Source: Chloroflexota bacterium (lineage in GTDB: Bacteria; Chloroflexota; Anaerolineae; Aggregatilineales; Phototrophicaceae). Taken from it: a stretch of DNA of 64,000 nt. The DNA lies in the NCBI GenBank assembly GCA_028875245.1, contig JAPPEU010000057.1:1-64000 (forward strand). The letters are read 5' to 3'. Below are positions 1-8,973 of this stretch, piece after piece. A program made the position numbers and the translations under genes. Position 1 is the stretch's first letter, and the number at the start of each line of letters is the position of its first letter. The notes under the pieces were generated by a model that saw only the letters and a list, made by a program, of their open reading frames with translations, had not been told where the DNA came from and did not search any database.

Positions 1-1
1 T

Positions 2-656
2 TTCCTTTGTTTTGTATTGGCGGTAGCGTTGTTCGCGGGGGGTGGGGGGGCCGCGGCGCCCCCCCCCCCCCCCCGCAGATCTGCAACTGAAATGTGATGC
101 CGACGGCTTGTTCTTTCAATGGCGAGCGGTCAAAAAAGCGCAACACTATCGTTACCGGCTCGTAGCTGATGGCGAGCGCCTTATCAATTCCCGCACGAAA
201 AAGACCAGTATTCACTTGGGCGCCGGCGATCCGGGACAAGAGTATACCGCTAGAGTTCGAGTCAAGAGAAAAGGTAAACTATCCAAGTGGTCGAGCGTGA
301 CCGCTAGATGTCCGGCCGCCGCGCCGATCCCAGTTCACACTGCTACGCCCCTTCCAGCTCCCTTGGTCGAAGTCACTATTACAAATATCGGACGCGACCG
401 CGCGACTATCGAGTGGAACTGGAAGCGTCTGCCCGCTTCAACAGTGGAAGTAGCCTTTATTATGCGCCCAGAAGTCTATGAGGATTTCTGCGCCGGCATG
501 AATGGGGGAATTTGGCCGCTGCGTAGCGAAGGCAAGGAAAAGAGGTACTATGTCCACATGTGCCCCGATACCAGCTACTATTGGGCCTTCATGATAGCGC
601 ACAAATCAGGCCTCGTCGAGACGCTGAAAGAGGGGCTTTTCCGCACTTTACCCTAG
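2..656 (+). pseudogene. Exported fibronectin-III-like protein, frameshifted at a poly-C run, 5' partial
   Basis: The ORF track gives 204 residues from base 42, but that N-terminus (MGGPRRPPPPP) is an artefact of the poly-G/poly-C stretch. Read in the frame of base 2, the start of the window encodes a signal-peptide-like run, FLCFVLAVALFAGGGGAAA, which leads into a proline run. The downstream protein continues in the frame of base 3. Removing one C from the 16-C run (59-74) joins the two into signal peptide, proline linker and two beta-rich modules (about residues 12-90 and 107-204 of the ORF). Both modules look like fibronectin type III domains (FFQWRAV, YTARVRVK, ATIEWNW). It is probably a cell-surface or secreted protein. 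The break is either a homopolymer sequencing error or phase variation; the sequence alone cannot decide. The start codon lies upstream of the window. Confidence 0.55.
59..74. repeat. Homopolymeric C tract (16 C) inside a coding region
   Basis: A run of 16 C follows a G-rich stretch and falls exactly where the signal-peptide frame and the fibronectin-like frame part. With 15 C (or 18) the frames would be continuous. It is a candidate slipped-strand site or a sequencing/assembly error. Confidence 0.7.
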
Positions 657-677
657 TCAGTGGTCAAGCCCGTGTTT

Positions 678-1481
678 TCATTCGCGGCGCGCCTCTGGCG
701 GCTTCACCGGCGCGATATGGAGATCAATTCCCATATCGAGCAGCGCTTGCCTGTCAGCGTCCGCGATGCCCTCATCCGTCACCAGCGCTTGAATCTCCCG
801 CGTTTGCATGACTTGCACCATGGCGGTATGACCGATTTTGCTCGAGTCGATGACGACGATCGTCGTTTCAGCCGAGCGCGCCATGGACTTCTTGACCGCC
901 GTGTCGAGCATCTGCGAATCCGCCAGGCCGGCCGCAATCGTGAAGCCGACGCCCGAGATGAACGCTTTGCGGGCGAAGAAATCCTCAAAGAAGCGCTCGG
1001 CAACCGGCCCAACGAAGGTCTGCGCGGTGGCGCTCAGCAGTCCGCCGGTGCTGAGAATGGTGCTGCCCGGCAAATGACGGTGAAGCGCGTCGATGGTGCG
1101 GATGCTGTTGCTCGCGATCGAGAGATTCGCTTTGCCTTTAAGGCAGGGGACCATGGCGCGCACCGTCGTGCCCGAGTCGAGGAAGAGCACATCCCCCGCA
1201 TCGACGAATTTCTCCGCGGCATATTGGCCGATCGCCCGCTTCTCCGCCGCGCGGATGGTCGCCCGCTCGATTTGATGAGTCTCGTGCTGTTGAAAAGAAT
1301 CGCCATTATAGATGGCGCCGCCGTGCGACATTGTGACAAAGCCGGCTTCTTGCAAGGTCTTCAGATCGCGCCGGATCGTCATGGTCGACTTGTGGAATCG
1401 CTTGCCCAGATCAATGATGGTATCGCTGCCAACCTGGGCAAGGTGTCTTAGGATGGCGCGGCGTCTCGCTTCTGGCAACAT
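678..1481 (-). CDS. DeoR/GlpR-family transcriptional regulator
   Basis: This 267-residue protein has the usual DeoR length. Residues 1-57 form the winged helix-turn-helix typical of the family (MLPEARRRAILRHL, then STMTIRRDLKTLQEAGFV, then the SHGGA turn). The rest is a DeoRC sensor domain of the sugar-phosphate isomerase fold, with the GTTVRAM phosphate-binding-like loop and the LVTDEG motif near the C-terminus. Such proteins repress sugar catabolic operons and release DNA on binding a phosphorylated sugar. It is transcribed away from the 1482-1997 gap, which would hold its promoter. The natural targets are the neighbouring dehydratase and transporter genes, but that is inference. Confidence 0.9.
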   Translation of the reverse strand: MLPEARRRAILRHLAQVGSDTIIDLGKRFHKSTMTIRRDLKTLQEAGFVTMSHGGAIYNGDSFQQHETHQIERATIRAAEKRAIGQYAAEKFVDAGDVLFLDSGTTVRAMVPCLKGKANLSIASNSIRTIDALHRHLPGSTILSTGGLLSATAQTFVGPVAERFFEDFFARKAFISGVGFTIAAGLADSQMLDTAVKKSMARSAETTIVVIDSSKIGHTAMVQVMQTREIQALVTDEGIADADRQALLDMGIDLHIAPVKPPEARRE

Positions 1482-1786
1482 GTTAAACTGTACATCCCCC
1501 GCAAATGCAAGAATCCCGGGCGTCTAGTCCTGTATCTTCTCACTGTCACATTGAAGTCTGGGCTGCGCGCTGAGGCATCGGCGCTGAACAGAAGCTGAGC
1601 ATGTCAAGCGATCAAAACCTCATAGCTTGTTTGCTGGCGACCCTCGCCATCCCGCCCCCAGTTTCAAGGCCCCAAGCGCTGCGCGGGGGCCATGCGCAGC
1701 ATTGGTCTTTTCCGATAGAGTTTGCAAAATCAAGACATTTCCGAGATATTACCGAAGGCTCTCGAGTTTTGCAAATTCGCAAAGGT

Positions 1787-1988
1787 GCGGTAGTGTATCG
1801 AAGTCGGTGGAAATTAGGTAAATTGCATCCACCTAGCAGTCTGTAGGGGCGAGCCTTGGCTCGTCCGTCGGCGGTTTTGACAGTGGGCGACTCAAGAGTC
1901 GCCCCTACAAAATCTTAGGTATTTGGGGTTGATGAAATAATTCGAGGACTGGCTCAAAGAATTTCAACCGAAAAGGGCACACTACCGC
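1787..1988. mobile_element. MITE-like element with terminal inverted repeats (copy 1)
   Basis: The left end reads GCGGTAGTGTATCGAAGTCG and runs on to GTGGAAA. The right end, reverse-complemented, reads GCGGTAGTGTGCCCTTTTCG and runs on to GTTGAAA. The 202-bp element has no coding capacity and contains family A hairpins. Its right half matches, in reverse orientation, the sequence at the end of the window (63940-64000). I see no target-site duplication here. Confidence 0.7.
1842..1910. repeat. Family A palindromic repeats (two, facing inward)
   Basis: The first unit is TGTAGGGGCGAGCCTTGGCT followed by CGTCCGT. The second is GTGGGCGACTCAAGAGTCGC followed by CCCTAC. Each forms a short hairpin (AGCC/GGCT and ACTC/GAGT stems), and the pair is in opposite orientation. 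Confidence 0.8.
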
Positions 1989-1997
1989 CCCAATCGC

Positions 1998-3134
1998 TCA
2001 ATCTGACAATCTGTCTACCCGGTAGCGAGCGAGTGTCCTTTCATCAAGGCTGAGGCCCAAACCGGCGCCATCGTTCGGTTTGAGCGCGCCTTCGGCGAAG
2101 TGTATCGCTTCGCGCATCACCGTGTGCCGCAGCGGGTTGAACAATTGGTTGTATTCGTAGATGAGGAAGTTGGGCATGACCGCGCAGGCGGCGACCGCGG
2201 CGACGATGCCGATGCCGGCGCCCACCCCGTGCGGCGCGACCGTCACATTCTCCAGCGCCGCCAGATCAGCGATCTTCATCATGCCGGTGATGCCGCCGCA
2301 GCGCGTGATGTTGGGCATGATGACATCGACCGCTTCCGCTTTCAGCAGGTCGCGGAATTGATGCCAGGCGCCCAGCCACTCGCCCGACGCCACCGGCAGG
2401 TCAACGCGTCTGCGGATGCGCGCTAGATCGTCGGGATACTCCGGATGAACCGGCTCTTCCAGCCAGTAGACGCCGAGCTTCACCAGATCTTTCGCCAGCG
2501 CAACCGCCTCGCTCACGGTATAGGCCCCGTTGGCATCCACCAGCAGCTTGATATCCGCGCCGACGGCCTCCCGAACCGCTTCGACATGCGCGATATCCCT
2601 GCCGAGGCCGCGCCCGATTTTGAGCTTGACCGCGTGAAAACCCCGCCGCAGGAACGCGCGCGCCCGCTCCGCCGAGTCAGCCGCTGTCGCCATGTAGGGT
2701 ATCGGGCTGGCGTAGCAATCGACCATCTCGCGCATGGGGCCACCCAGCAGATTCACCAGCGAATCGCCGTAGAGCTTCCCGCGCAGATCCCAAAGCGCTA
2801 TATCAACGCCGCTGATGCCCATTGGGGCGAAGCGCATACCCTCGTTCATCGCCGTCCAGAGCGCCAGATAATGCCGCGGGTCGACGCCGAGCAGCATGGG
2901 CGCCAGCACCTCGTTGATATGCGCCGCCGTGCCGCGCGGGCCCGGGCGCCCCATCGCCTCGCCGATGCCTGCCAGTCCCTCGTCTGTCTCAACGCGCACG
3001 ATGACCGCGCCTTGACCGAGCAGGGAATTGTTCCGCATGCTGAAGGCGGGCTGCGAGAGCTCCGGCGGGACGACATCCAGCGCGTCGGCGAATGATGCGA
3101 AGAGGGGGATGGCTTCGACTTTGGTGATTTTCAT
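1998..3134 (-). CDS. Enolase-superfamily dehydratase/racemase (mandelate racemase subgroup)
   Basis: At 378 residues this is the normal family length. The N-terminal capping domain (to about residue 125) ends in the VDIALWDLRGKLYG signature. The barrel carries the KLKIG motif, whose second lysine is the expected base. It also has metal ligands in LLVDANG, LEEP and SGEW, and a histidine in APHGVGAGIG. These are mandelate-racemase-subgroup features: the enzyme abstracts the proton alpha to a carboxylate and either dehydrates or epimerises a sugar acid. The substrate cannot be read from sequence. It precedes (in transcription order) two PhyH genes on the same strand only in reverse, so it may be last in a minus-strand group 5102 to 1998. 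Confidence 0.85.
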   Translation of the reverse strand: MKITKVEAIPLFASFADALDVVPPELSQPAFSMRNNSLLGQGAVIVRVETDEGLAGIGEAMGRPGPRGTAAHINEVLAPMLLGVDPRHYLALWTAMNEGMRFAPMGISGVDIALWDLRGKLYGDSLVNLLGGPMREMVDCYASPIPYMATAADSAERARAFLRRGFHAVKLKIGRGLGRDIAHVEAVREAVGADIKLLVDANGAYTVSEAVALAKDLVKLGVYWLEEPVHPEYPDDLARIRRRVDLPVASGEWLGAWHQFRDLLKAEAVDVIMPNITRCGGITGMMKIADLAALENVTVAPHGVGAGIGIVAAVAACAVMPNFLIYEYNQLFNPLRHTVMREAIHFAEGALKPNDGAGLGLSLDERTLARYRVDRLSD

Positions 3135-3221
3135 GCAAAATTCCGGCGGCGCGAACTGGCGCTGCTTCTGCTGTGGATCGAGCGGACTGCTCGCGCCCGC
3201 GGAGCGCGTGATGTTCAGCCG

Positions 3222-4019
3222 CTAGCCCAACAGCGGATTCTTCTCGGTCGCCGCCAGATCGCCCGGCTCGGTCCCCGGCAGCCAGTGATTGCGGTCGTTG
3301 ACGCGGCTCTTGTTGTCCAGCTCGCTCACCCGCGTCCCATCGGCGAAGTAGATGACCGTCATCGCCGGGCGCATCCGGCCGGAAAAATTCGGCGGCGCCG
3401 AGTGCAGCGTCCAGCCGCTATGAAAGGTGGCCGCGCCCGCTTTCATCTCAGCGGCTTGTTCCAGCGTGAAACCCTTTCGCTCGACGAAGGCTTTCAACTG
3501 CGCTTCCGACTCATCCGAAATCGGGATATCGCCCAGATAGCCCGCGACATGCGAGCCGGAGGCAAAACGCAGCGTACCCATGTCGGCAGTGATATCGGCC
3601 AAGGTCATCCACATCGTGACGGTCTTGTCCGTCGCCAGCGGCCAATAATGCTGATCTTGATGCCAGGGCGTGATGCCGCCGCCCGCCTCTTTGAAAAGCG
3701 CCTGATCGTGATACAGCCGTACGCGCTCGACGCCCATCAGCCGCGCCGCGATGCCGGCGAAGCGCTTGGCCGTTACATATTCCTTCACCTTGGCGCTGTG
3801 TTCCCAGAGGTTGGTGGTCTGCAAAAAAGCCTTGCCGTAGGTGTCGCGGTCTTTGAGCGCGCGCGTTTCCTTGTTGCGGCGGGATACCGCTTCTTCGATG
3901 GCTTCCTTGTAGGGCGGGATCTGCGCCGCGTCGAGCACATTGTCCAGCAGGATGTGGCCATCCCGCTGATACTGGGCGACTTGCTCGTCGGATATAGGGT
4001 ATTCAATATCGAGAATCAC
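3222..4019 (-). CDS. Phytanoyl-CoA dioxygenase (PhyH) family protein
   Basis: This 265-residue protein has the double-stranded beta-helix motifs of Fe(II)/2-oxoglutarate oxygenases. The HxD pair is in PWHQDQHYW, and the distal His in TLHSAPPN is followed by GRMRPAMTVIYF, where an Arg would bind 2-oxoglutarate. The N-terminal YQRDGHILLDNVL segment is typical of PhyH proteins. Bacterial members hydroxylate diverse small molecules, so phytanoyl-CoA should not be assumed as substrate. It lies 48 bp downstream of a second, only distantly similar PhyH gene on the same strand, so the two are probably co-transcribed. Confidence 0.85.
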   Translation of the reverse strand: MILDIEYPISDEQVAQYQRDGHILLDNVLDAAQIPPYKEAIEEAVSRRNKETRALKDRDTYGKAFLQTTNLWEHSAKVKEYVTAKRFAGIAARLMGVERVRLYHDQALFKEAGGGITPWHQDQHYWPLATDKTVTMWMTLADITADMGTLRFASGSHVAGYLGDIPISDESEAQLKAFVERKGFTLEQAAEMKAGAATFHSGWTLHSAPPNFSGRMRPAMTVIYFADGTRVSELDNKSRVNDRNHWLPGTEPGDLAATEKNPLLG

Positions 4020-4067
4020 GGACAGTCCTCCGGGCGGCTCACCCAGTCGCCCCTGCAGAATTACGCA

Positions 4068-5102
4068 TTAATGATCGTGCTCGGCATCTACATGCGGCAC
4101 GAGCACCATGAAACCGGCGTCGTCGCCCATCATCGATTTGACGCGCTTGTCATCAAAGCGCTCGCCGTAAAGTTCCGGCGCGTTGGCGGCGCAGAGCGTG
4201 CCGAACCGGGGCTGGGCATAGGGCAGGTGGGTCGAGCCGCGCGCCAGGATATGCCGGTGATTGGTAGCGCCGGTGGCGTCGGCGCCTTCATAATGCGCGC
4301 GGTTGCTGCCATGGTCCCAGGCGATGCGCGAGCGGGCGTTGCAATAATGGCTGACGAAGGCGCGCCGCGGCCGGTCGGAATCGTTGCGATGCGAGCGGTG
4401 AAACACGTGACCGCCGAAGAACACGACATCGCCCGGCTCGGCAGAAATCGGCACTTCCTCCTTATATCTTAGCGCCACCTGCGCCAAGGTGTTGATTTCC
4501 ACGTCGCTGTGGCTGACGCTCTTGACCGCTTCGATATCGCTGAGGATGGTATCGCCCTGCTGCGTTACGCCATCGCAATCGGGATAGATCGGCTCATGCT
4601 GCGAGCCCGGCGTCATCCAGAGGCAGCCGTTTTCCTCATCGGCCGGGTCAATGGCCATCCAGGCGCCGATCAGCGTGTCGGGCTGGGTGGGGATGTAATA
4701 CGAATCCTGATGGAAACCCTGCCCGCCCTGACCGGGCTGCTTGAAAAAAAGCATGGTCTGCAAGCCGAGCACATCCGGGCCGATCAGCGCCTCCAGCACA
4801 TCGACGATGCGCGGATGCAGCAGGAAGCGCTCGGCGATATCGCAGCTGCGATGCGGCATGTGAATGCGGTCGTAAAAATGGCGGCGTTCCGCTTCGGTCG
4901 CGTTGGCCGGCGGCGCGGGCAAACCGGGCATGACCCGCCGGCCCGCCATCATGTCATCGGTGAAATCGGCCAGCTCGCGCGCTTCATCCGGCGCGACCAA
5001 GCCGCGGACGACCAAATAACCATCGCGGCGGAACGTTTTATACTCTTCCACCCGTACTTGATACGGCTCATGCGTACGCGCGGGTGTTTCTGCTAAAACC
5101 AT
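4068..5102 (-). CDS. Phytanoyl-CoA dioxygenase (PhyH) family protein
   Basis: A second PhyH-type oxygenase. The iron-binding HxD is in GFHQDSYYIPTQ, and the distal His lies in VFHRSHRNDSDRPRR, whose arginines are placed to bind 2-oxoglutarate. The ORF track starts at 5126, but an ATG at 5102 (MVLAETPARTHEPYQV) is preceded by GGAG at a 9-base spacing, while nothing like a ribosome site precedes 5126. I therefore prefer the 344-residue form. The region is divergent from the aldo/keto reductase at 5259, so 5103-5258 should hold promoters for both directions. Confidence 0.85.
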   Translation of the reverse strand: MVLAETPARTHEPYQVRVEEYKTFRRDGYLVVRGLVAPDEARELADFTDDMMAGRRVMPGLPAPPANATEAERRHFYDRIHMPHRSCDIAERFLLHPRIVDVLEALIGPDVLGLQTMLFFKQPGQGGQGFHQDSYYIPTQPDTLIGAWMAIDPADEENGCLWMTPGSQHEPIYPDCDGVTQQGDTILSDIEAVKSVSHSDVEINTLAQVALRYKEEVPISAEPGDVVFFGGHVFHRSHRNDSDRPRRAFVSHYCNARSRIAWDHGSNRAHYEGADATGATNHRHILARGSTHLPYAQPRFGTLCAANAPELYGERFDDKRVKSMMGDDAGFMVLVPHVDAEHDH

Positions 5103-5258
5103 AGCAATACACTCCGAAATTTCCATTCATCTATAAGATTATCGCTTTCTCGCCAGATTTCACAGTGTCCCTGACCGATTTCCGACCTTTGATGACGGCG
5201 AGTAAACCGTTGGCTATACTTGTCGAAGCATTTGTAACGCTTAGGAAAGGAACTCAAC

Positions 5259-6299
5259 ATGGAACAGCGAACCTTCGGCAATACCGACTTGACGTGTTCT
5301 GCAATCGGATTCGGCACCTGGGAATTGAGCACGACGCAATACGGCGAGATCGACATCGACGCGGCGGTGCGCGCCGTGCACATGGCCATCGACCACGGCA
5401 TTACCCTCTTCGACACGGCCGAAGTTTACGGACCGTATACGTCTGAGGAATTGCTGGCGCGCGGCTTGGGCGAACGCCGTAAGGATATCGTCCTCGTGAC
5501 CAAAGTCGGCTTTGTCTTTCATGATGACCCGACCATCGTTGGCGACGCCGCCATTGCCGGCCGCAATGCCTCAGCGGCCTACATCACTGAGCGGACGGAG
5601 GGCTGCCTCAGGCGGCTCAACACCGATTACATCGACCTCTTGCTGATCCATTGGCCGGATCTGAAAACAGCGCATGAAGAGACCATTGGCGCGCTCGAAG
5701 CGATGAAAGCGGCCGGCAAAATCCGCCACTATGGCGTCTCCAACTACGATGTGCCGATGATGGAAGGCTGTCAAAAGCACGGGCGCTTGACCGCCAACCA
5801 GGTCGGTTACAATATGTTTGACCGGCGCATGGAATCAGCCGTTTTGCCCTATTGCCTGGAGAACGGGATCGGCTTCATGGCTTACGGCAGCCTGGCCTTC
5901 GGTTTGCTGACCGGCGCTTTGACCCCCGAGACCGAGTTCGCCGAGAATGACTGGCGCGGGCGCGGCATGGCTTTTGGCTTGCCTCTGTTCCAGCGCGAGA
6001 ATTTCCTCAAGGAACTTCGCGTCACCGAGCGGCTCAAGGAGATCGCGGCGCGTCATGGCAAGTCAGTCGCCCAATTGGCGCTCGCCTGGGTGCTCAGCCA
6101 CCCGGCTGTGACGGTCGGTTTGGTGGGCATGCGCAACGAACGCGAACTCGAAGAAAATATCGCCGCCATCGACTGGCGCTTGAGCGAGGCCGATCGCGCC
6201 GAGATCGACGGGATCTTCGAAGATGAAGGTGTACCGACTCATGCGGACGCCGAGCAAATGACCGACACCGCGGCCGGGGGCGACTCACATGCGAAGTAG
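5259..6299 (+). CDS. Aldo/keto reductase
   Basis: This 346-residue NAD(P)H-dependent oxidoreductase has the AKR barrel fold. The catalytic tetrad is visible as Asp52 and Tyr57 (FDTAEVYG), Lys82 (LVTKVGF) and His131 (LLIHWPD). The cofactor-binding C-terminal signature is seen in VTVGLVGMRNERELEENI. The start is supported by AGGAAAGGAAC just before the ATG. The sequence pattern resembles the YdjG/aryl-alcohol-type AKRs that reduce sugar-derived aldehydes and ketones. It stands alone on the plus strand between two minus-strand groups. Confidence 0.9.
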   Translation: MEQRTFGNTDLTCSAIGFGTWELSTTQYGEIDIDAAVRAVHMAIDHGITLFDTAEVYGPYTSEELLARGLGERRKDIVLVTKVGFVFHDDPTIVGDAAIAGRNASAAYITERTEGCLRRLNTDYIDLLLIHWPDLKTAHEETIGALEAMKAAGKIRHYGVSNYDVPMMEGCQKHGRLTANQVGYNMFDRRMESAVLPYCLENGIGFMAYGSLAFGLLTGALTPETEFAENDWRGRGMAFGLPLFQRENFLKELRVTERLKEIAARHGKSVAQLALAWVLSHPAVTVGLVGMRNERELEENIAAIDWRLSEADRAEIDGIFEDEGVPTHADAEQMTDTAAGGDSHAK

Positions 6300-6321
6300 G
6301 GCGGCAAGGCGGCAGCGCGCG

Positions 6322-7494
6322 TCAGCCTTCATGCAGCCCCGCCGGCGCCAGCTCGCCGATTGAGCGCTCCAGCTCGGTCGCGGATTGTGGGCTTGCCGCC
6401 TCGGGCGGGGGCTCGGGATTGGCCGTCGGCGGCAGCGGCGTATCGTACTGATAATCGGGCTCGGTTTTCTGCCGCTCCCAAATCATGCGCATTTCTTTCC
6501 AGGCGCCCGCAAGACTGCGCGGCGCCGGCATGTCATCTTTGATCTCGTCGTAGAGTTTGCCGAGGTTGTAGCATGGTACGCCAGCGTACATGTGATGCTC
6601 GATATGCCAATTCATGCGCCAGTACAAAAATGAAAACAGCGGGTTGATCTTGATCGAGCGCGTGTTCTTGCGGAAGTCCCGGCTGTAATCGCGCAAGCCG
6701 CAATGCTGCGTCAAACCGACGAAATACGACAGCCAATTGGCGATGAAGGCGGGCGCGCTGAGCAAGAGCGGCAGCACCCACCAGCCGCTGACGACGGCCA
6801 CTATCAAGACGCCGCCGTGGAAGGCCAGCAGAATCCGCGACCAAAGAATCGACCGCCGATGCTGATCGGGCTGGTCGCTGTGCAGGGCTTTCAGCCATTC
6901 GTTGATCGGCGCCCGCTCATCGGCCGGCACGCGCCCGACCGCGCCCAGCGCCGTGATGATCAGCGTTGAAATCAGCCCGCCTTTGCCAAAGGTGCGGCCG
7001 CGCTGCGTCAGCAGGTTGATGGTGAATAGCTGCAGCATGAATGCGGAAGCGAGCGACGGCTCCAAGGGCAGCAGATTCTCCCGATCGCCTTCCACATGCA
7101 GCGTGTAGCGATGGTGATAGGTGTGGCTGCTGGCATAATCAAAGGGGTCCCACCAGCCGATGAGGCTGAAGAGATAGAGAAAGACCTTGTTCAGCCATTT
7201 GGTCTTGAAGACGGTGCCATGCCCCAGCTCATGGGGCGCGGTGCCGGTGAAGAAGCTGGCCACCGTGCCATGGCAGAAGAGGGCGAGTAGAAAGCCCAGC
7301 CACAGTTCGTTCCACCAATAGCCGAATACGAATGCGCCCGTCAACAGGAACAGCCCAAAATGGCCGCCGGCCTGGAACCAGGCTTGCGCGTCGCTGCGGC
7401 GCGAAAGCTCGCGCAATCGGCCGGGTTTCATGGCGCAGCGATACCAATCCACCCTCAGCGTCTTCCGTACTTCCGAGAGAGGTTGGTATGTCAT
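6322..7494 (-). CDS. Membrane fatty-acid-desaturase-like di-iron protein
   Basis: This 390-residue integral membrane protein has the three histidine boxes of the desaturase/hydroxylase superfamily: HELGH at 88-92, HTYHH at 124-128 and HIEHH at about 298-302. Several hydrophobic spans lie between them. The C-terminal 40 residues are proline-rich and cytosolic-looking. The family uses a di-iron centre and O2 to desaturate or hydroxylate lipids or related molecules. GAGGAAA precedes the start at good spacing. The gene converges with the aldo/keto reductase (22-bp gap) and is divergent from the transporter operon at 7603. Confidence 0.88.
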   Translation of the reverse strand: MTYQPLSEVRKTLRVDWYRCAMKPGRLRELSRRSDAQAWFQAGGHFGLFLLTGAFVFGYWWNELWLGFLLALFCHGTVASFFTGTAPHELGHGTVFKTKWLNKVFLYLFSLIGWWDPFDYASSHTYHHRYTLHVEGDRENLLPLEPSLASAFMLQLFTINLLTQRGRTFGKGGLISTLIITALGAVGRVPADERAPINEWLKALHSDQPDQHRRSILWSRILLAFHGGVLIVAVVSGWWVLPLLLSAPAFIANWLSYFVGLTQHCGLRDYSRDFRKNTRSIKINPLFSFLYWRMNWHIEHHMYAGVPCYNLGKLYDEIKDDMPAPRSLAGAWKEMRMIWERQKTEPDYQYDTPLPPTANPEPPPEAASPQSATELERSIGELAPAGLHEG

Positions 7495-7531
7495 GCAATT
7501 TCCTCGATTCGCAGCTTAATTCTCCAACTCA

Positions 7532-7561
7532 TTGAAATTATGACGAATATGGTGTTAGAAT
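7532..7561 (+). promoter_or_regulatory. Putative sigma-70-type promoter for the transporter operon
   Basis: TTGAAA (7532-7537) and TAGAAT (7556-7561) are separated by 18 bp and lie about 40 bp before the start of the binding-protein gene. This is a pattern match only. Confidence 0.45.
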
Positions 7562-7602
7562 ACAACTGATCGTAAGCTGTTCATTAAACGAGGTAGGTAA
7601 CG

Positions 7603-8946
7603 ATGAAATCCAAATTATGCCTAACAGTATTGCTCCTTTTTGTCTTTGGACTGCTGGCTGGAGTCGCGGTCGCGCAAGATTCCGTCAGCATCACCGTCCG
7701 CTGTAAAGCCAGCCCGCCGGAAGAAGATTGGCGCTGCAACAATTTCGCCGTCGTTGAAGAGCAAGTCGAAGCCGACCTGGGCATCGACATCGACCTGAAC
7801 CTGATTCAGGACAACGCCGGCTGGGGCGATTACAAGAATGAGTTCGTCCTGGCATCCGAAGCGGGCGAAGCGCCGGACATCATCCTGTCCGGTCATGAGG
7901 ACATTGGCGCCTGGGCGCCGGCCGGCTTCATCATCCCGCTTGATGATGTGATCCCCTTGCACAGTGAATTCGACGATATGGTGCCCTCGCTTTGGGATTC
8001 GCATGGCTACGCCGGCCAGATTTGGGGCATCCCGCAAGATGCCGAAGCGCGCCCCATCTTCTATAGCAAGCTGCTCTTGCGCGACCTGGGCTGGAGCGAA
8101 GAAGACATCGAGTCCCTGCCCGACCGCGTCGTCGCTGGCGAATGGACCTTCGCCGATATGCTGGCGACCGCTGAAGCCGCCATTGACGAAGGCGTCGTCG
8201 ACGCCGGCAACGGCTGGTGGCACCGCCCGAGCAACGGTCCCGACTTCCTCTACTACTATTACGGTCATGGTGGCGAAGTCCTCGATAATGAAGGCAACCT
8301 GGTGGTGGATAGCGACGCCTTGGTCGCGACCTATGAACTGCTGGGCGGCGCGGTGGCCTCCGGCGTGCTGCGTTCCGATGTCATCGGTCTCGACTGGAAC
8401 GAGGTCTGGCATCCGACGGTGGCGCAGGCCGATACCGTGCTCTTTGCCGCCGGCGGCACCTGGAACTGGCCCAACTGGGCGATCAACTACGTGGCTGACA
8501 AGGGCGGCGATGAGTTCCTCTTCGAGAACATCGGCTTGACGCTGATCCCGGCGATGGCCACCGGCAACGCCATCACCCTGACGCATCCGCTGACCTATAT
8601 GATCAGCAGCGGCAGCGAGAATCCGGATGTGGCCCTGGCGCTGATCGCGGCCATCACCACGCCCGAGCACAACAACAAGCACGCCATCGACAGCTTCCAT
8701 CTGGGCATTCTCAACGCGCAGCTGGAATCGGAAGCCTACGCCAACAACCGTCTGCTCAGCAGCGCGCATTACATGCTCGATCACACCACGGCACTGCCCA
8801 ACCATCCGGGCTGGAACGCCTGGTCAAACGCCTATTTCCTGGGCATCCAGGCGGTCGAAACCGGCGAGGCTGACGCGGCCGGCGCGGCCGATATCGCCAT
8901 TGCCCAAATGCAAAACGAGCTGGGCGACGGCATTACGGTACGCTAG
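7603..8946 (+). CDS. ABC transporter extracellular solute-binding protein (carbohydrate type, UgpB-position)
   Basis: This 447-residue protein opens with a clear signal peptide (MKSKLCLTVLLLFVFGLLAG, with cleavage near AVAQ-D). The mature part has family-1 binding-protein features: a two-lobed fold, the DIILSGHEDIGAW segment and a GIPQDAEARPIFYSKLLL hinge. GAGGTAGG precedes the start. It heads an operon of two permeases, an ATPase and a glycerophosphodiesterase, the same gene order as E. coli ugpBAECQ. A glycerophosphodiester or glycerol-3-phosphate ligand is therefore a fair hypothesis, although the protein itself does not prove it. Confidence 0.9.
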   Translation: MKSKLCLTVLLLFVFGLLAGVAVAQDSVSITVRCKASPPEEDWRCNNFAVVEEQVEADLGIDIDLNLIQDNAGWGDYKNEFVLASEAGEAPDIILSGHEDIGAWAPAGFIIPLDDVIPLHSEFDDMVPSLWDSHGYAGQIWGIPQDAEARPIFYSKLLLRDLGWSEEDIESLPDRVVAGEWTFADMLATAEAAIDEGVVDAGNGWWHRPSNGPDFLYYYYGHGGEVLDNEGNLVVDSDALVATYELLGGAVASGVLRSDVIGLDWNEVWHPTVAQADTVLFAAGGTWNWPNWAINYVADKGGDEFLFENIGLTLIPAMATGNAITLTHPLTYMISSGSENPDVALALIAAITTPEHNNKHAIDSFHLGILNAQLESEAYANNRLLSSAHYMLDHTTALPNHPGWNAWSNAYFLGIQAVETGEADAAGAADIAIAQMQNELGDGITVR

Positions 8947-8973
8947 CGGATTGCTGTGGCATTCTGTCGCGGA

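Larger units (their letters stand above)
1482..1997. other. Gene-free stretch with a possible operator pair and nested repeats
   Basis: This 516-bp gap lies upstream of the DeoR-type gene and downstream of the enolase-superfamily gene. Bases 1718-1730 and 1764-1778 carry two similar words (GAGTTTGCAAAATC and GAGTTTTGCAAATTC) about 46 bp apart, which could be regulator binding sites. From 1787 onward the gap is filled by a MITE-like element with family A hairpins nested inside. The small ORFs here (1601-1846 and 1627-1821) have no recognisable features. Confidence 0.5.

Noticed and set aside
660-1451. 263-residue plus-strand ORF opposite the DeoR-type regulator
   Set aside because: Shadow frame; the minus strand carries clear HTH and DeoRC motifs.
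1601-1846. Small ORFs in the 1482-1997 gap
   Set aside because: No motifs or ribosome sites, and they run into the MITE-like element.
7621-8805. 394-residue minus-strand ORF opposite the binding protein
   Set aside because: Shadow frame of the solute-binding protein; no motif and no ribosome site.
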